DNA of 64,000 nucleotides, taken from positions 240,578 through 304,577 of the forward strand of contig NZ_VEBF01000006.1 of assembly GCF_007676705.1 (NCBI RefSeq), read 5' to 3'. The DNA comes from Paenibacillus xylanexedens (GTDB taxonomy: Bacteria; Bacillota; Bacilli; Paenibacillales; Paenibacillaceae). This document shows, piece after piece, positions 17,281 to 25,383 of the stretch. Numbering within the stretch: the first letter of the stretch is position 1; each line of letters starts with the position of its first letter. The notes below the pieces were generated by a model that was given only the letters and a program-made list of their open reading frames with translations, was not told where the DNA came from and did no database searches. A program made the position numbers and the translations under genes.

Positions 17281-18567
17281 TTGTCGTTATTCAAAACCTA
17301 CGCGGGTCTGAGCCGCGATATCTATTATCTCTGTTTAGCCAGAACGATTAACAGTACGGGAGATTTTGTATTCTCCCTGATTACCTTGGTGCTTACGTTG
17401 CAGATGGGCATGAATGTGGTCAGTGCAGGGATCTTTGTGTCCATGGCAGCCCTGATTAGCGGGCCCGGTGTACTTCTCGGAGGCTATTTAAGCGATCTTA
17501 TGGGCAAAAAAACAATTATTGTCATCGGGCAACTGTTGTCTGCCATCATGATTATAAGCTGCTCTTTTTGGTCAGGCACCATTACCGTTGGTTATCTTCT
17601 GATTGCAGTCATGTTCTTCATCAGTATTACCCGGCCTGCTTATAATGCACTGATTATTCAACTGTGTACGGAGGAGAAAGAGCGAAAGTCTGCCTTTTCC
17701 CTCATGTATTTGGGGGCCAATCTGGGTATAGCCATCGGACCACTGATCGCCGGTTTTTTCATCAAGGATCATGTCAACATCGTCTTTATAAGTATAGGCA
17801 CCGTGTTTCTGATATCTACCTTCATCATCATCAACCAGGTCAAGGTCGGTACACGCAAAGAATTGGCGTCAACAGCCAGCCCACATGCTGAACAACAACA
17901 AGAACAACAACGATCGAGCCAACCGCCTTCGCCGTTATTCAGACTACTGCTGAAAAATCCACTCGTTGCCTTTTTCATCGTCGTGTCATTTCTTAACTAT
18001 TTTATCTATATGCAATACTCATTTAGCCTCCCACTCCAGATGAATCATTCATTTGGCGAGAACGGGGCAGCATATTACGGCTCTGTCATGACCATCAATG
18101 CCATTAGCGTCATTATTCTTACCACCGTGATCCTGTCCGCTACACGCAAATTAACTGCCCTAAACTCCATAGCTACAGGCGCACTCTTCTATGGAATCGG
18201 ATTTGGAGCCTTGAACCTGCTCGGTTACTTCCCCCACTTTTCCATCGTCGCCTTATCCACGGTGCTGTGGACCATTGGAGAGATTCTCGTGCAGACCAAT
18301 ATCAATCTGTATATTGCTTCGCGTGTACCCGATACACATCAGGGGCGGTTTAATGGCTTGCTGTTATTCGTAGGTTGCCTGGGTTATACACTTAGTCCAT
18401 ATTTGACAGGCATTTTCATCAAAAGCATGGACATGGAAAGTGTATGGATCATTATTCTAGCTTTCAGTCTGTTCTATGCGTTGTCTATGATCATTCTCTG
18501 GTATATCGAAAAAAGCTCAACAAGAAGAAACGAAATGAAACCGCTGGATCACTCAAAAAGTATCTGA
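17281..18567 (+). CDS. MFS transporter, probable exporter of the ligase product
   Basis: Twelve membrane segments are visible, with the loop motif GYLSDLMGKKTIIVIGQ after segment 2 and a polar central loop (Gln/Ser-rich, about residues 195-220). A TTG start at 17281 has GGGAGGG 9 bases before it. It lies 66 bases after the ATP-grasp gene with no terminator between, so they form an operon. In bacilysin clusters a BacE exporter gives self-protection; a similar role is likely here. Confidence 0.82.
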   Translation: MSLFKTYAGLSRDIYYLCLARTINSTGDFVFSLITLVLTLQMGMNVVSAGIFVSMAALISGPGVLLGGYLSDLMGKKTIIVIGQLLSAIMIISCSFWSGTITVGYLLIAVMFFISITRPAYNALIIQLCTEEKERKSAFSLMYLGANLGIAIGPLIAGFFIKDHVNIVFISIGTVFLISTFIIINQVKVGTRKELASTASPHAEQQQEQQRSSQPPSPLFRLLLKNPLVAFFIVVSFLNYFIYMQYSFSLPLQMNHSFGENGAAYYGSVMTINAISVIILTTVILSATRKLTALNSIATGALFYGIGFGALNLLGYFPHFSIVALSTVLWTIGEILVQTNINLYIASRVPDTHQGRFNGLLLFVGCLGYTLSPYLTGIFIKSMDMESVWIIILAFSLFYALSMIILWYIEKSSTRRNEMKPLDHSKSI

Positions 18568-18572
18568 ACCTC

Positions 18573-18598
18573 AGGGCAGCCTATTCTGCCCTTTTTTC
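18573..18598 (+). terminator. Terminator after the ligase/exporter operon
   Basis: AGGGCAG (18573-18579), a 6-base loop and CTGCCCT (18586-18592) run directly into a T tract. Confidence 0.85.
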
Positions 18599-18607
18599 AC
18601 TTTATTT

Positions 18608-19669
18608 TCACACCAAAACAGGCAAATGTGCATTCGCATCATACTCAATCAATTGTTGACCCGTATGCAATCTCTGTACCAGATCAGGGTTTGAGATAAA
18701 CGGTCTGCCAAAGGCAGCCAGATCTATAATTCCCTTGCCAATAGCGTGCTCCGCGATCTGAACATCCAAATTGCCCACACCGATGATGATTCCATCCCAC
18801 AGACTTCGAATCCGCTCGTGAAAGGACTGCTCCCCTTCCCACGCTTTCTCATAATGATCTGTCGAGGGGTGCAAGATCGTAATTCCCGTCTCGCGGAACA
18901 AGTTCAGATATGCATCGATCATTCCAGGTTTGTCTGCCCATGCATAGGATGCATCATCATCCTTTTTCTCGGAGAATCGTACTGATATGCGATCCACACT
19001 GATCTCTTTTTTCACAGCCACAATAATATCCCGGAGAAACCGCAATCTGCCCGCATTGTCTCCTCCGTATTCGTCTGTTCTGTGGTTGGTCTTCTCATTG
19101 ATAAACTGGTCGATCAGATACCCATGCGCAGCATGCAGCTCGATCCCGTCGAACCCTGCCAGAACCGAATTACGGGCGGCCGTCTGAAAATGCTGAATCG
19201 TATCCGCTATATCCTGTGCACTCATCGCTTGGGGTAACTGATACGGCTTATGCAGCTTATGCACTCTTCCCTCTGCCGCAAGGCTTGAAGGTGCCAGTGG
19301 AGCGGTTCCGATCAGGTCGGAGTGGGACAACCTGCCGACATGCCAGAGCTGAGCAATAATGGTGCCTCCATGTCTGTGAACAGCATCCGTTACCCTTTGC
19401 CAAGAAGCCGTCTGTTCATCTGTGTATAGACCGGGGATGCCATAGGTGCCTTTGCCTGCCAGATTCGGGTTAATGCCCTCGGTAATAATAAGTCCCACAC
19501 CATCTCGCGCACGCTGCTCATAATATGCGACCATCTTATCCGTCACGGTCCCCTCCTGATCATCAGCAAAGCCCCGGGTCAACGGAGCCATCACAATTCG
19601 GTTCCTTAATTGCCACTGATGAATCTTCACCGGGCTCAATAATGTTGAACGTGTATTCATGTTATCCAT
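18608..19669 (-). CDS. NADH:flavin oxidoreductase, Old Yellow Enzyme/NemA-like
   Basis: The FMN barrel is complete: NRIVMAPLTRGFA near residue 22 (FMN contact), the NAD(P)H/substrate-binding FDGIELHAAHGYLIDQFI (His-x-x-His type, near 170) and GRPFISNPDLVQRL at the end. These enzymes reduce activated alkenes, nitro compounds or electrophiles. I chose the ATG at 19669; an in-frame TTG at 19681 and ATG at 19660 are also possible, as the ribosome site is weak. It is divergent from a LysR regulator, which is the usual arrangement for stress-inducible alkene reductases. Confidence 0.9.
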   Translation of the reverse strand: MDNMNTRSTLLSPVKIHQWQLRNRIVMAPLTRGFADDQEGTVTDKMVAYYEQRARDGVGLIITEGINPNLAGKGTYGIPGLYTDEQTASWQRVTDAVHRHGGTIIAQLWHVGRLSHSDLIGTAPLAPSSLAAEGRVHKLHKPYQLPQAMSAQDIADTIQHFQTAARNSVLAGFDGIELHAAHGYLIDQFINEKTNHRTDEYGGDNAGRLRFLRDIIVAVKKEISVDRISVRFSEKKDDDASYAWADKPGMIDAYLNLFRETGITILHPSTDHYEKAWEGEQSFHERIRSLWDGIIIGVGNLDVQIAEHAIGKGIIDLAAFGRPFISNPDLVQRLHTGQQLIEYDANAHLPVLV

Positions 19670-19825
19670 GTCATATCCCAACTCTCTTCGTTATTAAGGA
19701 TATTGTAAGTCGGCTCCGATATATCGTAAAATGATTGAAATATATAGTTGTATCTCTCATAGAGATACCTAACATCAACATCTGCGGAAGTAATTGAAGT
19801 TAATCCACGTTCAGGAGGATACAGC

Positions 19826-20689
19826 ATGGAACTTTCCGATATCGATATTGTTCTCGCGGTAGCACGTTCAGGCAAAATCTCTCAGGCCGCCAAAGAACTG
19901 AATTACGCGCAATCCAATGTCACTACGCGCATCAAAAAACTGGAGCAGGAATATCAAATACAGCTGTTCAACCGATTTCCCAAAGGCGTTGTACTGACCT
20001 CCAAAGGAGAGCAGTTTGTTGAGTACGCCACACAGATTCACAACCTTTTGCACGATCTGAAGCAGGATATGACCGATCCAGGTGAGCCTGCTGGCACACT
20101 GAAAATTGGCATTGTGGAAACGGCGGCATCCAGCCGCTTTATGGAGATTCTGAATGAATATCAAACAACCTACCCGATGGTATCCATCTCACTCGTTAAC
20201 GCCACTTCACCCAAAGTACTGCGCAAGAAAATACAGGACGATGAGATTGATGGTGCCTTTATCAGTGGGGCTTGTGTGAAGGAAGGACTGAAAGTGGAAT
20301 ACGAGATGCAAGACACGGTGCATATCATATCCAAACAGATGGACACACCACCCGAAAGTCTGTGCCAAGTATCTTGGGTTGTTTTCCCCGAGGGCTGCCC
20401 GTATCGTGAAATGACCGAAGAATTTTTGCAGGAAGAGGGGCTGTCCGCTCGTAATATCATCGAAGTTAGTACGATGGATAACCTGCTCAGCTGTGTGGAG
20501 TCTGGAATTGCTTTTACCATTATGCCATGCAATGTTATTCACAAAAGACCAGATCATTTCTCTGTATTCGACTTAGCCGAGCGATTCACACATACTACAA
20601 CCACCTTTGTTCGCGGTGAGGATCGTTATGTCAGCAGTGCGCTTGATCAATTCGTGAAGCTGCTGAACCAGAAGTGCATTACGTTCTGA
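19826..20689 (+). CDS. LysR family regulator
   Basis: An N-terminal winged helix (VARSGKISQAAKELNYAQSN) is followed by a linker and the LysR substrate domain (GTLKIGIVETAASSRFMEIL). The length of 287 residues is normal. It resembles the CzcR/YwbI group. The start has AGGAGG 6 bases upstream. The gene is divergent from the Old Yellow Enzyme gene with 156 bases between starts, so it probably controls that gene and itself. Confidence 0.92.
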   Translation: MELSDIDIVLAVARSGKISQAAKELNYAQSNVTTRIKKLEQEYQIQLFNRFPKGVVLTSKGEQFVEYATQIHNLLHDLKQDMTDPGEPAGTLKIGIVETAASSRFMEILNEYQTTYPMVSISLVNATSPKVLRKKIQDDEIDGAFISGACVKEGLKVEYEMQDTVHIISKQMDTPPESLCQVSWVVFPEGCPYREMTEEFLQEEGLSARNIIEVSTMDNLLSCVESGIAFTIMPCNVIHKRPDHFSVFDLAERFTHTTTTFVRGEDRYVSSALDQFVKLLNQKCITF

Positions 20690-20780
20690 TATAGGTAACA
20701 TAGCACCCCCTCTTCCAACTGCTGATCTCATTGATCACTAAAAAAATTAAGAATTTATTGAACTTAGAACATAAGAAATA

Positions 20781-20820
20781 AAAGCAAAAGGCACTCATAA
20801 TGAGTGCCTTCTGCTTTTAT
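20781..20820. terminator. Bidirectional terminator
   Basis: AAAGCAAAAGGCACTCA and TGAGTGCCTTCTGCTTT form a long stem with a TAA loop. It separates the LysR gene (plus) from the chemoreceptor (minus). Confidence 0.9.
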
Positions 20821-20853
20821 TTCCACTATCCACTATACATATTCAATTAACGT

Positions 20854-22920
20854 TTACTCCACCTTGAATCTTGCAGCCGATTCGGCCAGTTTTTGCGTCA
20901 ATTGATCGATCGTGTCGACCATGTTCGCCAACTGCTGCACCGTTGAAGACTGCTCCATCATGGTTGCCGTTACCTCTTCAACCGAAGCAGATACCTGCTC
21001 ACCTGACGCGGACAAACTGTGGGCTGACTCCAGTACGTCATCCTTGTTCTGCAACATCTCTTGCATCTGTGCTGCCATCGTGGCGATTTGTTGATTGATT
21101 ACCGTTACTTTCTCCAGAATCATATCGAACGCCTGACGAGTCTGCAAGACAAGCTCATCCTGTCTGGACGAGATGGTGTGAATTTCCGCAACACTTTGGT
21201 TGTTCTCGGCTACATCGGCCAGATTCTGCTCGATGATGCTGGAGATTTCCTTGGACTGGCGGGAACTCTGCTCTGCCAGATTGCGAATCTCTTCGGCTAC
21301 AACTGCAAATCCTCTGCCATGTTCTCCTGCCCGTGATGCTTCAATGGAAGCATTCAATGCAAGCAGATTGGTCTGCTTGGCAATCTGGCTGATGGCTTCG
21401 GTGATCTGACTAATACTGCCCGAACTCGTTTGAAGTTTGACCGTAATCTCCGAGATTTTCTCGACTTCCCGTTCGTTCACCTCATTAATACGCATCAATT
21501 CATTGACGACTTCATTCCCGTTATGGAACACAGATTCGATCTCATCTGCTCTCGCCTTCACATCCTGGGCACTGCTGTTCATGGCAGCCACTTTATCGCC
21601 GAAGCTGTTGAATTTGCCTGCAATCTGCTCGGTATCTTCGGATTGGGCCTCCATCGCCTTCGCGATCCCCATGGACGTCGCGGACGTCTCATCAATGGAT
21701 CTCGCCGTCTGTCTGGATGTTTCCTCTAGCTCCTGAGTACTGGCTTGAAGAACATGGATCGAACTATTCATATCGGTAATCAGGTTTCTGTTCTGCTCCA
21801 CCATACCATTGAAGCTCTCCGCCAGATCCTTGAATTCACTGTTATATCTACCATTGGCCTTGACGGTCAGATTCCCTTGAGCAAGCTGTTGGAACAGCTC
21901 GATCAGACGAACAATAGGTCTCGTAATACTACGAGAGATCAATAGTCCTACGCCAATAGCCAGAGCAATTCCGATCAATGTCACGATAACCATCTGGCGC
22001 TGCATATCCTCTAATGGACGTTTGATATCATCATAATCGTCAATAATGACCACGGAGAGATCTGCGTCAGGAATCTGATTAACACGGTAGTAGATATCAT
22101 CTCGATCCATCGAAGTGATTTTCATTTTATCGGTGGCTCTGTCCGCCATAAGTTCCATGGCTTCCTTGTCTTCTGCAAGTGTCTGTCCCACAACCGAAGG
22201 GTCCATTGAGTCGAACATGATAATGCCGCTTCGACTCAGCACTTCAACTCTGCCTTGACCATTAATTTTAATGTCTCCCAGTTGCCCCAGGAAAAAGCTG
22301 CTGTCCACCGACATGGCGAACACACCCAGTACATTCCCCTGTTCATCGGTGATGGGCTGCGAGAATACAATAATGAGCTTCTTGCTAGTCTTAGAGACAA
22401 CCGCGTCACTGATAAAGGATTTCCCCTGTATGGACTCCTTAAAATATTCCCGATCTCCCCGTGACTGCCCAATGACTTCCGGCATGGTTCCCGCAACCAT
22501 GGTTCCTTCCTTGTCAAACACGAACAAGTCCGGCTTGGTGCCTACCGTGTCGGATATACTGTCGGTGAGAATCGTATTCGCTCTGTTGAAATATGGATTC
22601 TCATCTGTAAAAAAGGTTTCATCTGTCATTTCGTTCGTATTACGCAACTGTAAGAGTTCTTTGAACGTGTTATGTACAGATATCGCATGACTCATCTGTT
22701 GCTGAAGCTGCATCGCTGTCCAAAGCCCTTCCCCAAGGCGGTCAGCCATCACATTAATCTCATCCTTGCTTTTCCTGACCACAACATCAGATGAAATCAT
22801 ATAACTTGTGGTCGTTGCACCGAGCAGAACCAGAACGACCAATACACTGATCATGATCGGCAGCTTGATCTTAAGCGACACATTTTTAAGCCTATGCCCT
22901 ACCCCTTGTCTTTTCCCCAT
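20854..22920 (-). CDS. Methyl-accepting chemotaxis protein with dCache sensor
   Basis: A membrane segment (IMISVLVVLVLLGATTTSYM) is followed by a periplasmic-side dCache domain (DNPYFNRANTILTDS-like region, then SFISDAVVSKTSKKLIIVFS), a second membrane segment (MVIVTLIGIALAIGVGLLI), HAMP (RPIVRLIELFQQLAQGNL) and a long signalling coiled coil with the conserved hairpin (LALNASIEASRAGEHGRGFA). It passes ligand binding to CheA/CheW at the pole. The ligand is unknown. The ATG at 22920 has GGGGAG about 9 bases before it; an ATG at 22956 lacks a ribosome site. Confidence 0.93.
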   Translation of the reverse strand: MGKRQGVGHRLKNVSLKIKLPIMISVLVVLVLLGATTTSYMISSDVVVRKSKDEINVMADRLGEGLWTAMQLQQQMSHAISVHNTFKELLQLRNTNEMTDETFFTDENPYFNRANTILTDSISDTVGTKPDLFVFDKEGTMVAGTMPEVIGQSRGDREYFKESIQGKSFISDAVVSKTSKKLIIVFSQPITDEQGNVLGVFAMSVDSSFFLGQLGDIKINGQGRVEVLSRSGIIMFDSMDPSVVGQTLAEDKEAMELMADRATDKMKITSMDRDDIYYRVNQIPDADLSVVIIDDYDDIKRPLEDMQRQMVIVTLIGIALAIGVGLLISRSITRPIVRLIELFQQLAQGNLTVKANGRYNSEFKDLAESFNGMVEQNRNLITDMNSSIHVLQASTQELEETSRQTARSIDETSATSMGIAKAMEAQSEDTEQIAGKFNSFGDKVAAMNSSAQDVKARADEIESVFHNGNEVVNELMRINEVNEREVEKISEITVKLQTSSGSISQITEAISQIAKQTNLLALNASIEASRAGEHGRGFAVVAEEIRNLAEQSSRQSKEISSIIEQNLADVAENNQSVAEIHTISSRQDELVLQTRQAFDMILEKVTVINQQIATMAAQMQEMLQNKDDVLESAHSLSASGEQVSASVEEVTATMMEQSSTVQQLANMVDTIDQLTQKLAESAARFKVE

Positions 22921-22974
22921 TTTCCACTTCTCCCCGCTTCCCTGAACCATCTCCATCTGAACGATGTAAATACA

Positions 22975-22996
22975 TTATCGGAAAAATTCATAGCGA
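22975..22996 (-). promoter_or_regulatory. Possible SigD-type (flagellar) promoter of the chemoreceptor
   Basis: On the minus strand the -10-like TTCCGATAA, resembling the SigD consensus GCCGATAA, lies about 55 bases before the start. The -35 region (CAAT, about 15 bases upstream) is a poor match. Chemoreceptor genes are commonly SigD-dependent in Bacillus. Confidence 0.35.
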
Positions 22997-23054
22997 AATT
23001 GATCAATTAGGGAGATATTGCCACTGTTTTTCTTTGTTATGTTCTGACAGTGGA

Positions 23055-23128
23055 CAAAAAAACTGCCTGTCAGATCGACAACATCCAATTTCGGAATGGA
23101 TTTGCCGATACCTAACAGACAGTTTTCA
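23055..23128 (-). terminator. Long two-stem terminator after the dehydrogenase
   Basis: On the minus strand AAACTGTCTGTTAG pairs with CTGACAGGCAGTTT (14 pairs with wobbles), and an inner pairing of GGCAAATCCA with TGGATGTTGTC fills the loop. A run of seven T follows. The structure is much longer than a standard terminator. Confidence 0.7.
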
Positions 23129-23152
23129 GATTATAAGATGAATGGATTACGA

Positions 23153-24259
23153 TTACTTGCGCAATCTCCGGGAACTCAGCGCGTGATGACCATTTTGCAG
23201 GAATGTGCTGCGCGTATTCTTCATCTGTTCGATCCGCCGCTCGGCCAGACGATCTGCGGCAACATAGGTTGCGATCCCCTCCGTGCGCGAGCTTTCGAAT
23301 ATTTTCTCCAGATTGGTGTAGATCTCTCCGATCTTGCTCCACGCCCGATCTGCATTATAACCGTTCAGCTCATCTGCGATATTAATCACGCCTCCCGCAT
23401 TGATAACATAGTCAGGTGCGTATACGATGCCCATATCATATAATTGATCTCCATGACGGGTCTCCAATAGCTGATTATTGGCACAGCCCGCTACCACCTT
23501 CGCCTTGAGCGTCTTGAGCGTATCATCATTAATCGTGCCACCGAGCGCACATGGTGCATAGATATCACACTCCACACTGGTGATGTCTGCGGGATCAACT
23601 GCGGTCGCGCCGAAGCGATCCACAGCCTGCTTGACCGATTCCTTATGGATATCCGTAACGATCAGACGTGCACCTTCCTCATACAGATATTTACACAGAT
23701 GCATCGCGACATTGCCCACACCTTGGACCGCAATCGTTTTGCCTTCCAGCATATCTGTACCAAATGCCTCTTTGGCTGCTGCCTTAATCCCCCGATATAC
23801 ACCCCAAGCCGTTGCAGGCGATGGATTACCGGATGAACCATAGCTCGCCGAGATGCCTGTCACATAATCGGTTTCCTGATAGATCAGATTCATATCCTCT
23901 TCCGTCGTTCCCACATCTTCGGCCGTGATATAACGTCCGTTCAAGCCTTGAATGTATCGGCCAAAAGCCCGAAACATCGCTTCATTTTTATCACGCCTTG
24001 GATCTCCGATAATGACGGTTTTGCCACCGCCCAGATTGAGGCCAGATACCGCATTCTTATATGTCATACCACGGGCAAGGCGCAGGGCATCTTCAATGGC
24101 TGCTTCTTCTGAAGCGTATGTCCACATCCGCGTTCCTCCCAGCGCAGGGCCGAGTGTTGTGTCATGTATGGCGATAATTGCTTTTAACCCTGAATTTCGA
24201 TCCTGGCACAGAACCAGTTCCTCATAATCGTGATGCTCCATTGCTTCAAACCAACTCAT
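23153..24259 (-). CDS. bcd: Branched-chain amino acid (leucine/valine) dehydrogenase
   Basis: The sequence matches the Glu/Leu/Phe/Val dehydrogenase family: GPALGGTRMWTYASEEAAIE, the catalytic-Lys segment SGLNLGGGKTVIIGDP near residues 70-85, TAEDVGTTEEDM, and the NAD-binding GKTIAVQGVGNVAMHLCKYL near 180. The enzyme converts Leu, Val or Ile to the oxo acid with NAD, feeding branched-chain fatty acid synthesis. It is 368 residues, usual for Bcd/LeuDH. It appears monocistronic, whereas in Bacillus it commonly lies in a ptb-bcd-buk-bkd operon; no bkd genes are visible. The ribosome site (GGAGGAGA) lies about 10 bases before the ATG. Confidence 0.92.
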   Translation of the reverse strand: MSWFEAMEHHDYEELVLCQDRNSGLKAIIAIHDTTLGPALGGTRMWTYASEEAAIEDALRLARGMTYKNAVSGLNLGGGKTVIIGDPRRDKNEAMFRAFGRYIQGLNGRYITAEDVGTTEEDMNLIYQETDYVTGISASYGSSGNPSPATAWGVYRGIKAAAKEAFGTDMLEGKTIAVQGVGNVAMHLCKYLYEEGARLIVTDIHKESVKQAVDRFGATAVDPADITSVECDIYAPCALGGTINDDTLKTLKAKVVAGCANNQLLETRHGDQLYDMGIVYAPDYVINAGGVINIADELNGYNADRAWSKIGEIYTNLEKIFESSRTEGIATYVAADRLAERRIEQMKNTRSTFLQNGHHALSSRRLRK

Positions 24260-24455
24260 GTGCTATCCGTCTCCTCCAACCATTTTTGCGATCCAATCGC
24301 ATTGTTCTCTATTTATTTACCATCCTCTATTGTACCCACGAATACCCATTTTGTGCAAAATCACATCGCAATGTTAGAGAAGCAACGGTCAATGTTTCTC
24401 ATATGGCGGGAGCAAAGCTGTCGAATTTCAGATTATAATTTTATCGTCTATCAAT

Positions 24456-24490
24456 AGAAAAACCTCTCTCCCTTACAGGAGAAAGGTACA
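24456..24490 (-). terminator. Terminator after the diadenylate cyclase gene
   Basis: On the minus strand ACCTTTCTCC pairs with GGAGAGAGGT (24462-24487) and TTTTTC follows. It lies about 60 bases after the stop. Confidence 0.8.
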
Positions 24491-24545
24491 CTTCCCTCAA
24501 CTGCATCAACGTAATCGTCCGAGGAATCCAATGAATCGTTCACAT

Positions 24546-25175
24546 TCAAGATAGCGTCTCAACCACATTAATCGGATGCAGATCTCCATCCACCGCAAAT
24601 GAGGCCTGTCCCGTCTCTTCGGAGACAACCAGTACAACGGCATCCGTCAATTCACTTAATCCAAGCGCAGCCCGATGACGGGTGCCTATTTTTCGTTCAT
24701 GCACTTCCGCCTGCGATAAAGGTAACACATTACCAGCGGATACAATCTGATTGCCACGAATGAGAACAGCCCCATCATGCAGAGGTGCACCGGGAATAAA
24801 CAGCGATTCCAGCAACGCATGCGTCACTCTTGCATCCACAGCCACGCCTGAGTGAATGATCGACTCCAACGGAACTTCCCGTTCAATCACAATCAGCGCA
24901 CCATATCTCCGGTCAGACAGATGCTGTACGCTCGATGTTAATTCGGCAAACTTCTCGGTAAAGGGTGACAGATAACAATCCAGATAAAAAGAAGAGGCGA
25001 GCACCTCAATCTGCTTAATCTCCGCTCGAATCTCTGCAAACTGCCCCAACAGACAGACACTATCATTGTCAAAACGGGATAACGTCATGTTCATTCGATC
25101 CGCCACGCGATGCAGATCTGCCTTGAGCTTCTGCTTCATTGAGGAACTGTCACAGTCTGCTTGCTGAGTCATCAT
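24546..25175 (-). CDS. cdaS: Diadenylate cyclase, sporulation-type CdaS
   Basis: The C-terminal DAC domain (PF02457) carries both catalytic motifs, the DGA motif (PGAPLHDGAVLIRG) and the RHR motif (GTRHRAALGLSE). It makes c-di-AMP from two ATP. Before it lie about 70 residues predicted to form two helices (LKADLHRVADRMNMTL and EIRAEIKQIEVLASS), which in CdaS inhibit the enzyme through oligomer formation. No membrane segment is present, in contrast to CdaA. I chose the ATG at 25175 (an adjacent ATG is at 25172) because AGGAGG lies 6 bases upstream; it gives 209 residues, close to B. subtilis CdaS. CdaS acts in the forespore and supports germination. Confidence 0.9.
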   Translation of the reverse strand: MMTQQADCDSSSMKQKLKADLHRVADRMNMTLSRFDNDSVCLLGQFAEIRAEIKQIEVLASSFYLDCYLSPFTEKFAELTSSVQHLSDRRYGALIVIEREVPLESIIHSGVAVDARVTHALLESLFIPGAPLHDGAVLIRGNQIVSAGNVLPLSQAEVHERKIGTRHRAALGLSELTDAVVLVVSEETGQASFAVDGDLHPINVVETLS

Positions 25176-25309
25176 TCGCCGCCTCCTCTGGTTGGGTTGG
25201 GCTTCACGCCGCATCATTAGTACCCATACCTTCCCCTCCAGAGCAGTTATTTATGCAATGGCAGGGCTGCAGGAACTGATCATCGTCGTGATTGTAACGG
25301 GTATAGCAA

Positions 25310-25350
25310 GCAAAAAGAGCCTGTCCGCAAACCTTCACGGTCAGACCCTA
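25310..25350 (-). terminator. Terminator after the secreted DUF6359-like gene
   Basis: On the minus strand GGGTCTGACCG pairs with CGGACAGGCTC (one internal mismatch) and TTTTTG follows (25317-25348). Confidence 0.7.
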
Positions 25351-25383
25351 TTCGCATGATGATTGATGTCCTGTTTATTTCAC

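Noticed and set aside
18608..20689. Old Yellow Enzyme and LysR genes as part of the BacA-like/ATP-grasp cluster
   Set aside because: A strong terminator at 18573-18598 ends the ligase/exporter operon, and the OYE/LysR pair forms its own divergent unit.
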